Source of the DNA: Nocardia vinacea
GTDB lineage: Bacteria; Actinomycetota; Actinomycetes; Mycobacteriales; Mycobacteriaceae
Assembly: GCF_035920345.1 (NCBI RefSeq)
Contig: NZ_CP109149.1
Coordinates: forward strand, 2,976,001 to 3,040,000
Direction of reading: 5' to 3'
DNA: 64,000 nucleotides
In this document: positions 43,420 to 52,654 of the stretch, in pieces
Layout: each line of letters opens with the position of its first letter
How positions within the stretch are numbered: the stretch's first letter is position 1
The notes under the pieces: generated by a model
The model's input: only the letters and a program-made list of their open reading frames with translations
The model's database searches: none
Told to the model about the DNA's origin: nothing
Program-made: the position numbers and the translations under genes

Positions 43420-44117
43420 AAGTGACCGCCGGGGAACACCTTGTACTCGAAGGAACCTGTGGTGTGCTCGCACCATTCCTCGGCCTGCTCCGGCCTCATT
43501 GTCGGGTCTTCGGTGCTGACCAGCGCCGACACAGCGCAGGACAGCGGTGCGCCCTCGCGGTAGCGGTAGGTCTCGATGGCCTGGTAGTCGCTGCGCACCG
43601 CGGGCAGTACCAGTTCGGCGAGGCTCGGTTCGGCGCGCAGGATCTGGACGGACGCGGGATCGGTCGCCAGGCGCTCCAGATCACCGATCAGATCGTCGTC
43701 GGAGCCGAGATGCAGCCGGCCCTGCTCGACGAAAGTCGGTGCGGGACGACCGGATACGAACAGCACGGTGAGCGGTTGCCCCTTGTGTTCCAGGCGGCGT
43801 GCGGTTTCGAAGGCCACGGTCGCACCCATGCTGTGGCCGAACAGCGAAAGTTGTTCCACCGGGCCCTGATTCAGCACCTCATCCACGATTCGATCGACGA
43901 GGGTGTCCATATCGCCGATGGTGGACTCACCGAGCCGGTCCTGCCGCCCCGGATACTGCACGGCCGCAACGGCAACGCCGTTGTCGAAGCATTCGGCCAG
44001 TGCCCGATATGCCGTGACCGCTCCCCCACCCGGCGGGAAACACAGCAGTTGATGGCTCGGCGCGGGATGCGCGCGCAAAACCCGCAGCCAGTCCGTCGCG
44101 GCAATGGCCTTGCCCAC
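43359..44117 (-). CDS. Type II thioesterase (TesA/GrsT-like)
   Basis: GTG 44117 after GAAGGAG gives 252 residues. It has LLCFPPGGGAVTAYRALAEC near the N-terminus, nucleophile serine in LFGHSMGATVAFE, and histidine in PGGHFYLDDK, with an Asp in STEDPTMRPEQ, the full triad of editing thioesterases for NRPS/PKS. No NRPS or PKS gene is in the window, so it serves an assembly line elsewhere or has a general acyl-hydrolase role. It is downstream of and same-strand with a lipoprotein hydrolase gene 11 bases away. Confidence 0.88.
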   Translation of the reverse strand: MGKAIAATDWLRVLRAHPAPSHQLLCFPPGGGAVTAYRALAECFDNGVAVAAVQYPGRQDRLGESTIGDMDTLVDRIVDEVLNQGPVEQLSLFGHSMGATVAFETARRLEHKGQPLTVLFVSGRPAPTFVEQGRLHLGSDDDLIGDLERLATDPASVQILRAEPSLAELVLPAVRSDYQAIETYRYREGAPLSCAVSALVSTEDPTMRPEQAEEWCEHTTGSFEYKVFPGGHFYLDDKVSEVADLIARTLHT

Positions 44118-44128
44118 GTCGCTCTCCT

Positions 44129-45034
44129 TCACCCGAGATATGTGCCGTACCAATCCAGGACCCGCTGCCACACCTCTGCGGCGGCGGTCGGGTTGTAGCG
44201 CGGTCCGGTGTCGTTGAAGAAGGCGTGGTCCGCATTCGGTGCGACATAGATCTCATGGGTGAGGCCCGCCCGATCCAGGGCCGCTTCCGCGGTGGGGCGC
44301 GAGGCGATCACCCGCTCGTCCTTGGCGGCGTAAATTCCGAGTACCGCAGCCTTCGAACCGGACAGATCCCCGTTCTCCGGGAAGGGGCCGTAAAACGGTG
44401 TCGCCGCAGCGAGTTTCGGCGTTCCCGCGGCCAACAGCAGCCAGACCAGACCGCCGCCGAAGCAGAATCCGGTGGTGCCGATCTTCTTTCCCGGCACCCG
44501 GCGTTCCAACTCGGCAATCCCGGCCTGCAGATCGGCGGTGAACTGTGCCGGCGCGATCTTGCCGAGTTCGGCGGTGGCCGCCGCCGGATCGGTGAAGGCG
44601 GCGGTACCGCCGAGTTCGGACAGCAGGTCGACCGCGAGTGCGGAGTATCCGGCACCCGCGAAACGTCCTGTCACCGAACGGATATGGTCGGTGAGACCCT
44701 TGTTCTCATGGATGACGAGTAGGCTGCCGCGCGGCTCTGGCGCGGCCGCCCATGCGGCTTGTAGCTGGCGACCCTCCGGTCCGGGAAAGGTGATCGCGGT
44801 GGCCGGGACCGCGCCGCTGGTACCCGGCGGGGCCGACGAGGCCGCGGGTTTCGAGCCCGTCGACGCGGTATTCGCCTGGTCGCCGCTACTGGAGCAGGCG
44901 GCGAGCAATGCGACCGCGGCGGTGGCGGCGACCCCGAGCATTCCTAGTCGGCGCAGCGCTTCCCGGCGGCCGATCAACCCGTCGGCATGGTCGGTGGCTA
45001 TCTCTTCGGCGATATAACGCTGCAGCGGCGTCAT
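44129..45034 (-). CDS. Dienelactone-hydrolase-family lipoprotein
   Basis: ATG 45034 gives 301 residues. The N-terminus carries a twin-arginine-like stretch (GRREALRRLG), a hydrophobic helix and lipobox LLAAC, so the enzyme is exported and lipid-anchored. A Ser/Thr/Pro linker leads to a DLH domain: LLVIHENKGLTDHIRSV, nucleophile cysteine in GTTGFCFGGG, Asp in YAAKDERV and His in PNADHAFFN. The hydrolysed ester is unknown. It is divergent from the CoA-transferase gene across 44 bases. Confidence 0.86.
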   Translation of the reverse strand: MTPLQRYIAEEIATDHADGLIGRREALRRLGMLGVAATAAVALLAACSSSGDQANTASTGSKPAASSAPPGTSGAVPATAITFPGPEGRQLQAAWAAAPEPRGSLLVIHENKGLTDHIRSVTGRFAGAGYSALAVDLLSELGGTAAFTDPAAATAELGKIAPAQFTADLQAGIAELERRVPGKKIGTTGFCFGGGLVWLLLAAGTPKLAAATPFYGPFPENGDLSGSKAAVLGIYAAKDERVIASRPTAEAALDRAGLTHEIYVAPNADHAFFNDTGPRYNPTAAAEVWQRVLDWYGTYLG

Positions 45035-45078
45035 GGCCCCGACCCTACTACTGCGGCGCAACAACTACTCTCGATCTC

Positions 45079-46425
45079 GTGATTGCGCACGAACAGCTGG
45101 TCCGCGACTACGAGGCCGGAATCGGTGTACCGGCCTCCGGCACCGTCCCCGCCGCCGATCCGGGCAGCTGTTTGGCTGCGGCGCTGCCGGTTTGGGCGCT
45201 GGCCGCCGGATCGGTGGCCGCGGTGACAGCGGCGGCGAACCGAATCCGCGACGCACACCACCTGAATCCGGTGCTGCACCGACTGGATCCGGTCCGGATC
45301 ACCGCCGCCTTCTGCAGTGAACGCCTGCTGCGCGTCGGCGGTGCGCCCGCCAAGATATTCGCCGATCTGTCGGGATTCTTTCCCACCTTCGACGGCTGGG
45401 TCCGCACCCACGCCAACTATCCGCATCATCGCGCGCGATTGCTCGCCTCGCTCGGACTGCCCGACGACGCCCCCGTCGATCTTGCGGTCGCGCAGATGGC
45501 GATGAGCCGGGCCCGCGATATCGAGGAACATGCGGCCGCGCACGGCGCCATCGCGGTCCAGGTGCGTAGCGAGCAGGAGTGGGCGGACAGCCCACAGGGC
45601 CAGGCCGCCGCATCGGGTCCGCTGGTGGCGATCGACACCCGGATCGACCGTGGCGAACTCGGCCTGCCGATCGGTGCATCCCCATTGCAGCCGTTGCGCG
45701 GGGTCCGGGTACTCGATCTCACCCGGGTGATCGCCGGACCCGTCGCGACCAGAACCCTGGCGCTGCTCGGCGCCGAGGTGCTGCGGATCGACCCGCCGCA
45801 CCTACCCGAGATCCCATGGCAATACCACGACACCTGCCAAGGCAAGCGCTCCACGCTGCTCGATCTGCACCGGCACATGCCGCTGGTCAACGAGCTGCTC
45901 GCCGCGGCCGATGTGCTGATCACCGGATATCGACCCGGTGTACTGGAAAACGCCGGCCTCACCGCCGCCCGTCGTCCCGGTCTCGTACACGGCCGGATAT
46001 CGGCATGGGGCGAATCCGGCCCGTGGGGTCGGCGGCGCGGATTCGACAGCATCGTGCAGGCCGCAGCCGGTATTTCGGTCGTCGAGGGCGCACCCGCGGT
46101 GCCGGGGACGCTGCCCGCGCAGGCACTCGACCACGCCTCCGGCTATCTGCTCGCCGCCGGGGTGATCGACGCGCTGGTCGCCCGCGCACATGACGGTATC
46201 GGCCGCGATGTCCGAGTCGCATTGGCGCGCACCGCGTCCTGGCTGCTCACCGCGCCCGACCGGACCCCGCGTCATCCGCAGGCCGCGCCGCCGAGTCCGA
46301 TGGCGGCGGTCACCCACGGCAATGTCACAACCGCCGCGCCGGTGCTCGCCGAATATCCGGACTACGCGTGGCCCGCACCGCGGTACGGCGCGGACCGGCC
46401 GATGTGGCCTCTGCACACCCGATAG
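45079..46425 (+). CDS. CaiB/BaiF family III CoA-transferase
   Basis: GTG 45079 gives 448 residues. The first ~220 residues resemble the degenerate N-terminal half common in actinobacterial members (ADLSGFFPTFDGWVRTHANY, then QEWADSPQGQAA). The second half has LRGVRVLDLTRVIAGPVATR, TCQGKRSTLLDLH, and the active-site Asp region GFDSIVQAAAGI. The family transfers CoA between carboxylic acids through an aspartyl-CoA thioester. The substrate is unknown. Confidence 0.84.
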   Translation: MIAHEQLVRDYEAGIGVPASGTVPAADPGSCLAAALPVWALAAGSVAAVTAAANRIRDAHHLNPVLHRLDPVRITAAFCSERLLRVGGAPAKIFADLSGFFPTFDGWVRTHANYPHHRARLLASLGLPDDAPVDLAVAQMAMSRARDIEEHAAAHGAIAVQVRSEQEWADSPQGQAAASGPLVAIDTRIDRGELGLPIGASPLQPLRGVRVLDLTRVIAGPVATRTLALLGAEVLRIDPPHLPEIPWQYHDTCQGKRSTLLDLHRHMPLVNELLAAADVLITGYRPGVLENAGLTAARRPGLVHGRISAWGESGPWGRRRGFDSIVQAAAGISVVEGAPAVPGTLPAQALDHASGYLLAAGVIDALVARAHDGIGRDVRVALARTASWLLTAPDRTPRHPQAAPPSPMAAVTHGNVTTAAPVLAEYPDYAWPAPRYGADRPMWPLHTR

Positions 46426-46458
46426 AACTCACACTGTTCGCCGGCAGGCACTGCCCGA

Positions 46459-47031
46459 TCAGGACTCGCCGGCCAGGGCCGCAATGGCCTTGGCCAGTCG
46501 CGCGCCGTCGGGCAGATTCCCGCCGCGGGTGATCGTCCACAGGATGCCGAGGCCCTGCGTCAGCACGAAGTACAGCTCGCCTATCGCCTGGGCGGTGTCC
46601 GCATCGAGATCAGGACGGGATTCCCTGAGCGCTCGACCGATGTCCTCGTATGCACCGTTGAGGCTTTCGTCCATGAACGTCCGCGATTCCGGCGTCCGCG
46701 CGACGCGTACCAGATTCTCCAGACTGGCCAGCATGCCGTCCCGGTTGTCCTCGAAGACCTGCGGCATCGCGTTCCACATCTGCGTGAACGCCTCGAGCGG
46801 CGGCTGCCCACCGCCTGCGCGGATCAAGGCCTCCATCCGATCGCCGATATCGTTGCCGAGCGCCTCCGCGAGCGCCTCGGTGATCAGCCGATCCTTCGAG
46901 CCGAAGTGGTAGCCGATCGCGGCCAGGCTGACACCCGCTGCCGCCGCGATATCGCGCGCGGTCGTCTTCGCCACGCCACGTTCGATGATGGCCTTACGCG
47001 CTCCCGCCAATAGATCTTCTCGGTTTCCCAT
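46459..47031 (-). CDS. TetR-family regulator
   Basis: A protein of 190 residues: MGNREDLLAGARKAIIERGV, helix-turn-helix TARDIAAAAGVSLAAIGYHF then GSKDRLITEAL. It is divergent from the FAD monooxygenase gene 102 bases away, the typical arrangement in which the regulator senses a compound that the enzyme modifies. Repeated AGACAT sites lie between them. Confidence 0.9.
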   Translation of the reverse strand: MGNREDLLAGARKAIIERGVAKTTARDIAAAAGVSLAAIGYHFGSKDRLITEALAEALGNDIGDRMEALIRAGGGQPPLEAFTQMWNAMPQVFEDNRDGMLASLENLVRVARTPESRTFMDESLNGAYEDIGRALRESRPDLDADTAQAIGELYFVLTQGLGILWTITRGGNLPDGARLAKAIAALAGES

Positions 47032-47053
47032 GACCTCAGCTTACACTCGACTC

Positions 47054-47102
47054 AGACATTTGTACTAGACATTCGTGCCAACCACGTGTTAGACATACGT
47101 CT
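47054..47102. promoter_or_regulatory. AGACAT repeats, candidate TetR operator
   Basis: AGACAT occurs at 47054, 47067 and 47091 in the TetR/monooxygenase gap; the last is part of AGACAT-ACGTCT, a near-palindrome at 47091-47102. The spacing of the first two is 13 bases, the third 24 further on. This is the only repeated word in the gap. Confidence 0.5.
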
Positions 47103-47132
47103 GACACATTCGTTCGAGCGATTGGCCCGGTC

Positions 47133-48335
47133 ATGATCAAATCCCCCCACATCCTCATCAGCGGCGGCGGCATCGCAGGCAACGCACTCGCACTGCAATT
47201 GCTGCGGGCGGGCATCCGAACCACCGTCGTCGAGCGCGCTCCGAAGCCACGCCCGGGTGGGCAGGCCGTGGACCTGCGCGGCCCGAGCCGCGAAGTCGCC
47301 GAGCAGATGGGACTCATGCCGGGCATCCGCAAGTACCAGCTCGACGAGCGCGGCATGGCCTACGTCGACGAAAGTGGCCGAGAGTTCGCCCGGATGCCCG
47401 CGGAGATGTTCGACGGCAAGGGTCCGGTGGCCGAAATCGAAATCACCCGAGGCGATTTGAATCAGGTACTGCTCACCGAACTGGCCAGTACGGCCGGTGA
47501 ACTCGATTACCGCTACGACGAATGGATCGCGGCGCTGCGTCAGGACGACACCGGCGTCGAGGTCGACTTCGCGTCCGGGCGCACCGAACGTTTCGATCTG
47601 GTCGTCGGCGCGGACGGTGTGCACTCGGCAACCCGGCAGCTGGCCTTCGGACCGGAGGAGCAGTTCGTCACCTATCTCGGCGGCTACATGTCGTTCTTCA
47701 CCATTCCGACCCCCGCCGGAACCGAGCCGGGCTGGTTCAAGATGCATATGGTGCCCAGTGCCGGGATCGGGATTCGACCGGATGCCGATCCGGCCACCTC
47801 GAAGGCGATCATCACCCTGCGCACCGAGGCCGATCCGGCGCTGCGCCGAGATGTCGCGGCGCAGCAGCGGCTCATCCACGACATGCTGGCCGAGGCCGGA
47901 TGGGAGACCCCGGCCGTGCTCGACGCGATGACTACGACCCCGGACTTCTATTTCGACATGCTGGCGCGCGTCGATATGCCGTCGCTGTCGACCGGGCGGG
48001 TCACGCTGCTCGGCGACTCCGGCTTCTGTGGCTCCCCGATGACCGGTATGGGCACTGCCATGGCCATCGTCGGCGCGTACGTCCTGGCCGGTGAAATCGC
48101 GGCGGCGCCAGATGATCTCGCGACAGCACTGACCCGCTACGAGGAGGTCGTCACACCTTTCCTGGACAAGGCCAAGGAGCTGCCCGGTGGCGGTATCAAG
48201 ATGATGCTGCCCACCTCTCGCCTCGGCACACGGATGGCCCGCACGAGCATGAAGGTCATGACCTCGCGGGTGATGCGTCCGGTAATGCTGCGGATGATGT
48301 CGAGTACCGACGACTACGTGCTGCCCACCTACTGA
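47133..48335 (+). CDS. FAD-dependent aromatic-type monooxygenase
   Basis: A protein of 400 residues. Dinucleotide fold ISGGGIAGNALALQLLRAGI with acidic VVERAP; the DG motif is LVVGADGVHSATR; the second FAD motif is GDSGFCGSPMTGMGTAMAIV. This is the class A flavoprotein hydroxylase family (including Tet(X)/Rox-like and UbiH-like enzymes). The substrate is not evident; divergent TetR control suggests inducible modification of a small molecule. There is no ribosome binding site before ATG 47133, so translation may be leaderless. Confidence 0.88.
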   Translation: MIKSPHILISGGGIAGNALALQLLRAGIRTTVVERAPKPRPGGQAVDLRGPSREVAEQMGLMPGIRKYQLDERGMAYVDESGREFARMPAEMFDGKGPVAEIEITRGDLNQVLLTELASTAGELDYRYDEWIAALRQDDTGVEVDFASGRTERFDLVVGADGVHSATRQLAFGPEEQFVTYLGGYMSFFTIPTPAGTEPGWFKMHMVPSAGIGIRPDADPATSKAIITLRTEADPALRRDVAAQQRLIHDMLAEAGWETPAVLDAMTTTPDFYFDMLARVDMPSLSTGRVTLLGDSGFCGSPMTGMGTAMAIVGAYVLAGEIAAAPDDLATALTRYEEVVTPFLDKAKELPGGGIKMMLPTSRLGTRMARTSMKVMTSRVMRPVMLRMMSSTDDYVLPTY

Positions 48336-48366
48336 GCCATCCCGGTCCGCTCGCTAGGCTCGACTG

Positions 48367-49413
48367 GTGCGGCAGAAGATCGTCATGGACGTCGATACCG
48401 GGATCGATGATTCACTCGCGCTGCTCTACCTGCTCGCCTCCCCGGAGGCCGAGATCGTGGGAATCGCCGCCACCGCGGGCAATGTGTCCGCACCGCAGGT
48501 GGCGGCGAACAATCTCGCCTGGCTGGATGTGTGCCGCGCACCCGATATCGAGGTCGCGCTGGGTGCCGCGGAACCGCTCGCGATCCCGCTGCGCACCACC
48601 GAGGACACACATGGGCCGCAGGGGGTCGGATATGCGGAACTGCCGCAATCCGCTCGGCCGATCTCGGCCCGGTCGGCGGCCGAGATGTGGGTCGATCTGG
48701 TGCGCGGGGCTCCCGGCGAGATCATCGGGCTCTGCACGGGACCGCTGACGAATCTGGCGCTCGCCCTTCGCCTCGAGCCCCGGCTGCCACTACTGCTGCG
48801 GCGGCTGGTGATCATGGGCGGAGCCTTCAATCACCCCGGCAACACCACGCCGACCAATGAATGGAATGTGCACGTGGATCCGGAGGCGGCCAAGGAGGTC
48901 TTCGACGCCTTCTCCGCCGCCCCCGCCGATCGGCGGCCGATCGTGTGCGCGCTCGATATCACCGAGACCATCGAGATGCGGCCCAAGCATGTGGCGCAGC
49001 TCGCCGAACGCGCGGGGAGTCTGCCCGCGGAGCTGGTTTCGGAGACCGATCCGCCGGAGGCCAGGTCGGCGACGAGTAATCCGATCGTGCGTTACTTCAC
49101 CGATGCGGTCCGCTTCTACTTCGATTTCCACAAGCTCTACGACCAGGGCTATCTCGCGCATATGCACGATCCGTTCGCGGCGGCCGTCGCGCTGGATCCG
49201 TCGCTCGCCATAACGCGACCGGCCACTGTCGATGTCGAACTCGTCGGCGCCATCACCCGGGCCACCACGGTGGCGGACTGGGCGGGCATGTGGGGCCGAG
49301 AACCCAACGCCGACATCGTGGTCGGCACCGACCCGGAGGTGTTCTTCGAGCGACTGATCACCAGGGTCGGTGACTTCGCGCGGTCGGTATACCCGCAGGA
49401 GGCTGCTCGATGA
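48367..49413 (+). CDS. Inosine/uridine-preferring nucleoside hydrolase
   Basis: GTG 48367 gives 348 residues beginning MRQKIVMDVDTGIDDSLALL; DVDTGIDD is the calcium-binding fingerprint. CTGPLTNLALAL and VIMGGAFNHPGN, then NEWNVHVDPEAA are also diagnostic, with the metal Asp in HDPFAAAVA. It splits N-ribosides to base and ribose. Its stop overlaps the amidohydrolase start (ATGA), so both belong to one operon, perhaps salvage or degradation of a nucleoside-like compound. Confidence 0.92.
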   Translation: MRQKIVMDVDTGIDDSLALLYLLASPEAEIVGIAATAGNVSAPQVAANNLAWLDVCRAPDIEVALGAAEPLAIPLRTTEDTHGPQGVGYAELPQSARPISARSAAEMWVDLVRGAPGEIIGLCTGPLTNLALALRLEPRLPLLLRRLVIMGGAFNHPGNTTPTNEWNVHVDPEAAKEVFDAFSAAPADRRPIVCALDITETIEMRPKHVAQLAERAGSLPAELVSETDPPEARSATSNPIVRYFTDAVRFYFDFHKLYDQGYLAHMHDPFAAAVALDPSLAITRPATVDVELVGAITRATTVADWAGMWGREPNADIVVGTDPEVFFERLITRVGDFARSVYPQEAAR

Positions 49414-50297
49414 TCGGTGACAGCGACGACAATACCTACCTGACCGATTTCCGCACCCGGCTGGACCTGCCCGGAATCATCGACGTCCATACACATTTCA
49501 TGCCGGAACAGGTCATGGCCAAGGTGTGGGCGTACTTCGATTCGGCCGGTCCGCTGGTCGGCCGGGAGTGGCCGATCGCCTACCGCGACGATGAGCAGGT
49601 CCGTTTGAAGACATTGCGCGGCTTCGGTGTTCGCGCGTTCACCTCGCTGGTGTATCCGCACAAGCCGGATATGGCGGCGTGGCTCAACGAATGGACCGCC
49701 GATTTCGCCGAACGCACCCCGGACTGCCTGCACACGGCGACGTTCTATCCCGAACATTACGCAGACAGTTATGTGGAGGCGGCGATCGAGCGCGGTGCCC
49801 GGGTGTTCAAGGTGCATGTGCAGGTCGGCGATTTCCATCCCGGCGATCCGTTGTTGAACCCGGTGTGGGGCATGCTCGAGGACGCCGGGATACCGGTGCT
49901 GATCCACTGCGGCTCCGGACCCGCGCCCGGCGAGTACACCGGACCGGAGCCCATTGCCGGTCTACTGCAACGCTATCCGCGCCTACAGCTGATCATCGCG
50001 CATATGGGCACACCCGAGTACTCCGAATTCCTCGATCTCGCCGAGGAGTACCCGGGTGTATACCTGGACACGACGATGGTGTGGACCGATTTCACCGAGG
50101 CCACCGCACCCTTTCCGACCGCCGAGCACAGCAGGCTGCGCTCGTTGAGCGACCGCATCCTGTTCGGTAGCGACTTTCCGAATATCCCTTACTCCTACGG
50201 GCATTCGATCAGTGCGCTCGAGCGCCTGGAGCTGGGTGATTCCTGGCTGCGGCAGGTCTGCTACCGAAATGCCGCACGGCTCTTCGAAATCGCGTGA
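49410..50297 (+). CDS. Amidohydrolase-2-family metal hydrolase
   Basis: A protein of 295 residues. It has the TIM-barrel metal ligands of the amidohydrolase_2 family: IDVHTHFMP, VLIHCGSG, LIIAHMGTPEYSEF and LFGSDFPNIPY. KVHVQVGDF lies on strand four. Members include decarboxylases and hydrolases; the reaction is unassigned. It is translationally coupled to the nucleoside hydrolase. Confidence 0.9.
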   Translation: MIGDSDDNTYLTDFRTRLDLPGIIDVHTHFMPEQVMAKVWAYFDSAGPLVGREWPIAYRDDEQVRLKTLRGFGVRAFTSLVYPHKPDMAAWLNEWTADFAERTPDCLHTATFYPEHYADSYVEAAIERGARVFKVHVQVGDFHPGDPLLNPVWGMLEDAGIPVLIHCGSGPAPGEYTGPEPIAGLLQRYPRLQLIIAHMGTPEYSEFLDLAEEYPGVYLDTTMVWTDFTEATAPFPTAEHSRLRSLSDRILFGSDFPNIPYSYGHSISALERLELGDSWLRQVCYRNAARLFEIA

Positions 50298-50300
50298 ATC

Positions 50301-50942
50301 TCACACCGATGCGACGGTGAACCTGGTCCGCCGGTGCGCGGGCCGCTCGGCCTCGTCGAGCAGCGCTACCGCGAAATCCGCCATGGATATCGCCGAGACT
50401 CCGTCGGCATTCGTGAGCAGTTCATCCGTGCCGAGCCGGTAGGCGCCGGTTCGCCGACCCGGCACCAGTTCGGCGGGCGGGCTCAGGTACGTCCAGTCGG
50501 CGGCGGTCTCGGCGCGGCAGATGGCGAGTTGATCGGCGCAGGCGCGGGCGATGGCACGCAATTCGACCGGGAAATCCGGGCTTTCATGCAACGTCAGCGC
50601 ATCGGCGCCGGGTACGAGCAGGGTGGCCGCGCCGCCGACCACCAGCAGACGCGCGCTGGTGCGCGCCAACCCTGATAACAGCACGGAGGTGATGGCAGGC
50701 AGTTCGTGTTCGCGACCGGGTGCTGGACGGGTCGCGGTGATCACGAGGTCCTGTCCGGCGCTCAGCGATACGACATCGTCGAGGTTCGCCGCATCACCCG
50801 TGCGCAACGTCGCCGCGGCGGGTACCGCACCAGCCCGCGCGAGGTCGCGGACCACCGCGGTGACTTCGTGCCCACGGTCCAGTGCCTCGGCTACCACTCG
50901 GCTGCCCACATCGCCCGCCGCTCCGAATACGGTGATACGCAT
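50301..50942 (-). CDS. NAD(P)-binding NmrA/SDR-like protein
   Basis: A protein of 213 residues, MRITVFGAAGDVGSRVVAEA, with the GxxGxxG nucleotide loop at residues 7-13 and Arg in VVRDLARA suggesting NADP. LVVGGAATLL and DWTYLSPPAELVPGRRTGAY match YwnB/NmrA-type epimerase-like proteins. It is convergent with the amidohydrolase and divergent from a MarR gene, which may regulate it. Confidence 0.88.
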   Translation of the reverse strand: MRITVFGAAGDVGSRVVAEALDRGHEVTAVVRDLARAGAVPAAATLRTGDAANLDDVVSLSAGQDLVITATRPAPGREHELPAITSVLLSGLARTSARLLVVGGAATLLVPGADALTLHESPDFPVELRAIARACADQLAICRAETAADWTYLSPPAELVPGRRTGAYRLGTDELLTNADGVSAISMADFAVALLDEAERPAHRRTRFTVASV

Positions 50943-50996
50943 AATGATTCGCCTTCCGTCCGGATCTGGATCAATTACTCGGCCCTAAGGAACATA

Positions 50997-51046
50997 GCTT
51001 AGCGTTAAGCAATTCCCGCCTATGAGATACCTCACCGCTGAGGTAT
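50997..51046. promoter_or_regulatory. Two dyads in the NmrA/MarR divergent gap
   Basis: ATACCTCA-CCGC-TGAGGTAT is a perfect eight-base inverted repeat at 51027-51046, ending 16 bases before the MarR start. GCTTA-GCGT-TAAGC lies at 50997-51010. The first is the better candidate operator for the MarR protein; both overlap likely promoters of the divergent pair. Confidence 0.55.
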
Positions 51047-51062
51047 TCGCTAGGCTGCGGTC

Positions 51063-51557
51063 GTGACAGATCATGTCGAACGGGTGCTCGATCAATGGCG
51101 CGTACAGCGTCCCGACCTGGACGTCTCACCGATGGCCGTCCTCGGCAGATTGACCAGACTGTCCCAGGTGGTCGGCGCCGAGCTACGCAAGACCTTCGCC
51201 GCGCACGGACTCGACGCCGCCTCCTTCGATGTGCTCGCCACCCTGCGGCGCAGCGACCCACCCCATCGCCTCACCCCCACCGAACTCATGCGTTCGGCCA
51301 TGATCACCTCAGGCGGTGTCACCCAACGTCTGGACCGCCTGGAGGAACGCGGCCTCGTCACCCGCGCGCGCAGCGAACGCGATGGGCGGGGCGTGCACGT
51401 CACCCTCACCGATGCGGGGCGCGAACTCATCGATGCGGCACTCCCCGACCACGTCGACACCGAGGCTCGCCTGCTCGAACCCCTCACGCCCGCACAGCGC
51501 AAGCAACTCGCGACCGCCCTGCGCACCCTGCTCGAGGCCCACGGCGATTCGGTCTGA
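51063..51557 (+). CDS. MarR-family transcriptional regulator
   Basis: A protein of 164 residues from GTG 51063. The winged helix is LTPTELMRSAMITSGGVTQR then LDRLEERGLVTRARSERDGR, with wing VHVTLTDAGREL. It is divergent from the NmrA-like gene, with a perfect dyad in the gap, so redox- or ligand-responsive control of that gene plus autoregulation is likely. A bidirectional hairpin follows the stop. Confidence 0.92.
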   Translation: MTDHVERVLDQWRVQRPDLDVSPMAVLGRLTRLSQVVGAELRKTFAAHGLDAASFDVLATLRRSDPPHRLTPTELMRSAMITSGGVTQRLDRLEERGLVTRARSERDGRGVHVTLTDAGRELIDAALPDHVDTEARLLEPLTPAQRKQLATALRTLLEAHGDSV

Positions 51558-51564
51558 CGTACTA

Positions 51565-51604
51565 GGCGACAACCCCGCGGCACTGCGGCGGCGGGGCTGT
51601 CGCC
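51565..51604. terminator. Bidirectional hairpin between marR-like gene and meaB
   Basis: GGCGACA-A-CCCCGC pairs with GCGGGG-C-TGTCGCC around a 12-base loop, in the 50-base convergent gap. The 13 paired bases make it the most stable stem seen between genes in the window. Confidence 0.75.
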
Positions 51605-51607
51605 ACC

Positions 51608-52654
51608 TCAACTGTCGAAGGCGTCGAGAAGCTGTTCGGCGGCCAGTGCGGCGGTCAATGTTCCGTCGCGCACCTGCTTCTCCACTTGTGCGCGAAGGGC
51701 TTTGACGCTCGGATTCTCCGCGAGGCGGCGCAGCAGTTGGTCGTGCACCATGGTCCAGGTCCAGTCGACCTGTTGGCGACGCCGCTTTTCGGCGAATTCA
51801 CCCGCCTCTGTGAGCACCCGGCGGTGTTCGAGGACGGTATCCCAGAACTTGTCCAGCCCATGGCCTTCCAGACCGCTCATGGTAAGTACCGGCGGGCGCC
51901 AGAGCGCGTCGTGCGGATGAATGAGGCGCAGCGCCCCGGCCAATTCGCGGGCGGCGGCCTTGGCCTCGATCTCGTGCTTGCCGTCGGCCTTGTTCACCGC
52001 AACCAGGTCGGCGAGTTCCAGGACGCCTTTCTTGATGCCCTGCAACTGATCTCCGGTGCGAGCCAGGGTCAGAAAACAGAACACGTCGACCATATTCGCG
52101 ACCGTCACCTCGGACTGGCCGACACCGACGGTCTCCACCAGGATGACGTCGTAGCCCGCGGCCTCGAGCACCACAATGGTCTCGCGGGTCGCCTTGGCGA
52201 CACCACCGAGGGTGCCCGCGGTCGGCGACGGACGGATATAGGCGTTGCGCTCCAACGACAGTCGCGCCATGCGGGTCTTGTCACCCAGGATGGAGCCGCC
52301 GGTGCGAGTGGAGGACGGGTCGACGGCCAGCACCGCGACCCGATGCCCCTTGCCGATCAGATCCATACCGAGCGCATCGATGAACGTCGACTTGCCTACG
52401 CCGGGAACACCGGTGATACCGACACGATTCGAAGTGACCGTATCGGTCGGCGGGGTCAGCTGCAGCAGTAGCCGCTGAGCCAACTCCCGATGGTCGGCCC
52501 TGGTCGACTCGACCAGGGTGATCGCCCGCGCCACGGCGGCCCGCTCCTGAGAGCGAACCGCCTGCGCGAGTGCGTCGACATCAATGACGCGCTGACGCCC
52601 GACCGTCGCCCGACCGCCACCCTCCGTGGGATCGCTGCGCGATGCTGAAGTCAT
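51608..52654 (-). CDS. meaB: Methylmalonyl-CoA mutase-associated GTPase MeaB
   Basis: A protein of 348 residues. G1 is [12 protein letters not shown] (Walker A), then [20 protein letters not shown], the characteristic switch, [14 protein letters not shown] and VAVNKADG for guanine recognition. MeaB gates adenosylcobalamin loading and protects the mutase from inactivation. The ATG overlaps the mutB stop by four bases, so chaperone and enzyme are coupled. Confidence 0.95.
   Translation of the reverse strand: MTSASRSDPTEGGGRATVGRQRVIDVDALAQAVRSQERAAVARAITLVESTRADHRELAQRLLLQLTPPTDTVTSNRVGITGVPGVGKSTFIDALGMDLIGKGHRVAVLAVDPSSTRTGGSILGDKTRMARLSLERNAYIRPSPTAGTLGGVAKATRETIVVLEAAGYDVILVETVGVGQSEVTVANMVDVFCFLTLARTGDQLQGIKKGVLELADLVAVNKADGKHEIEAKAAARELAGALRLIHPHDALWRPPVLTMSGLEGHGLDKFWDTVLEHRRVLTEAGEFAEKRRRQQVDWTWTMVHDQLLRRLAENPSVKALRAQVEKQVRDGTLTAALAAEQLLDAFDS

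Noticed and set aside
42564..44198. 544-residue plus-strand frame spanning three genes
   Set aside because: It runs through the SDR, DUF2784 and thioesterase genes out of frame and encodes no recognisable protein.
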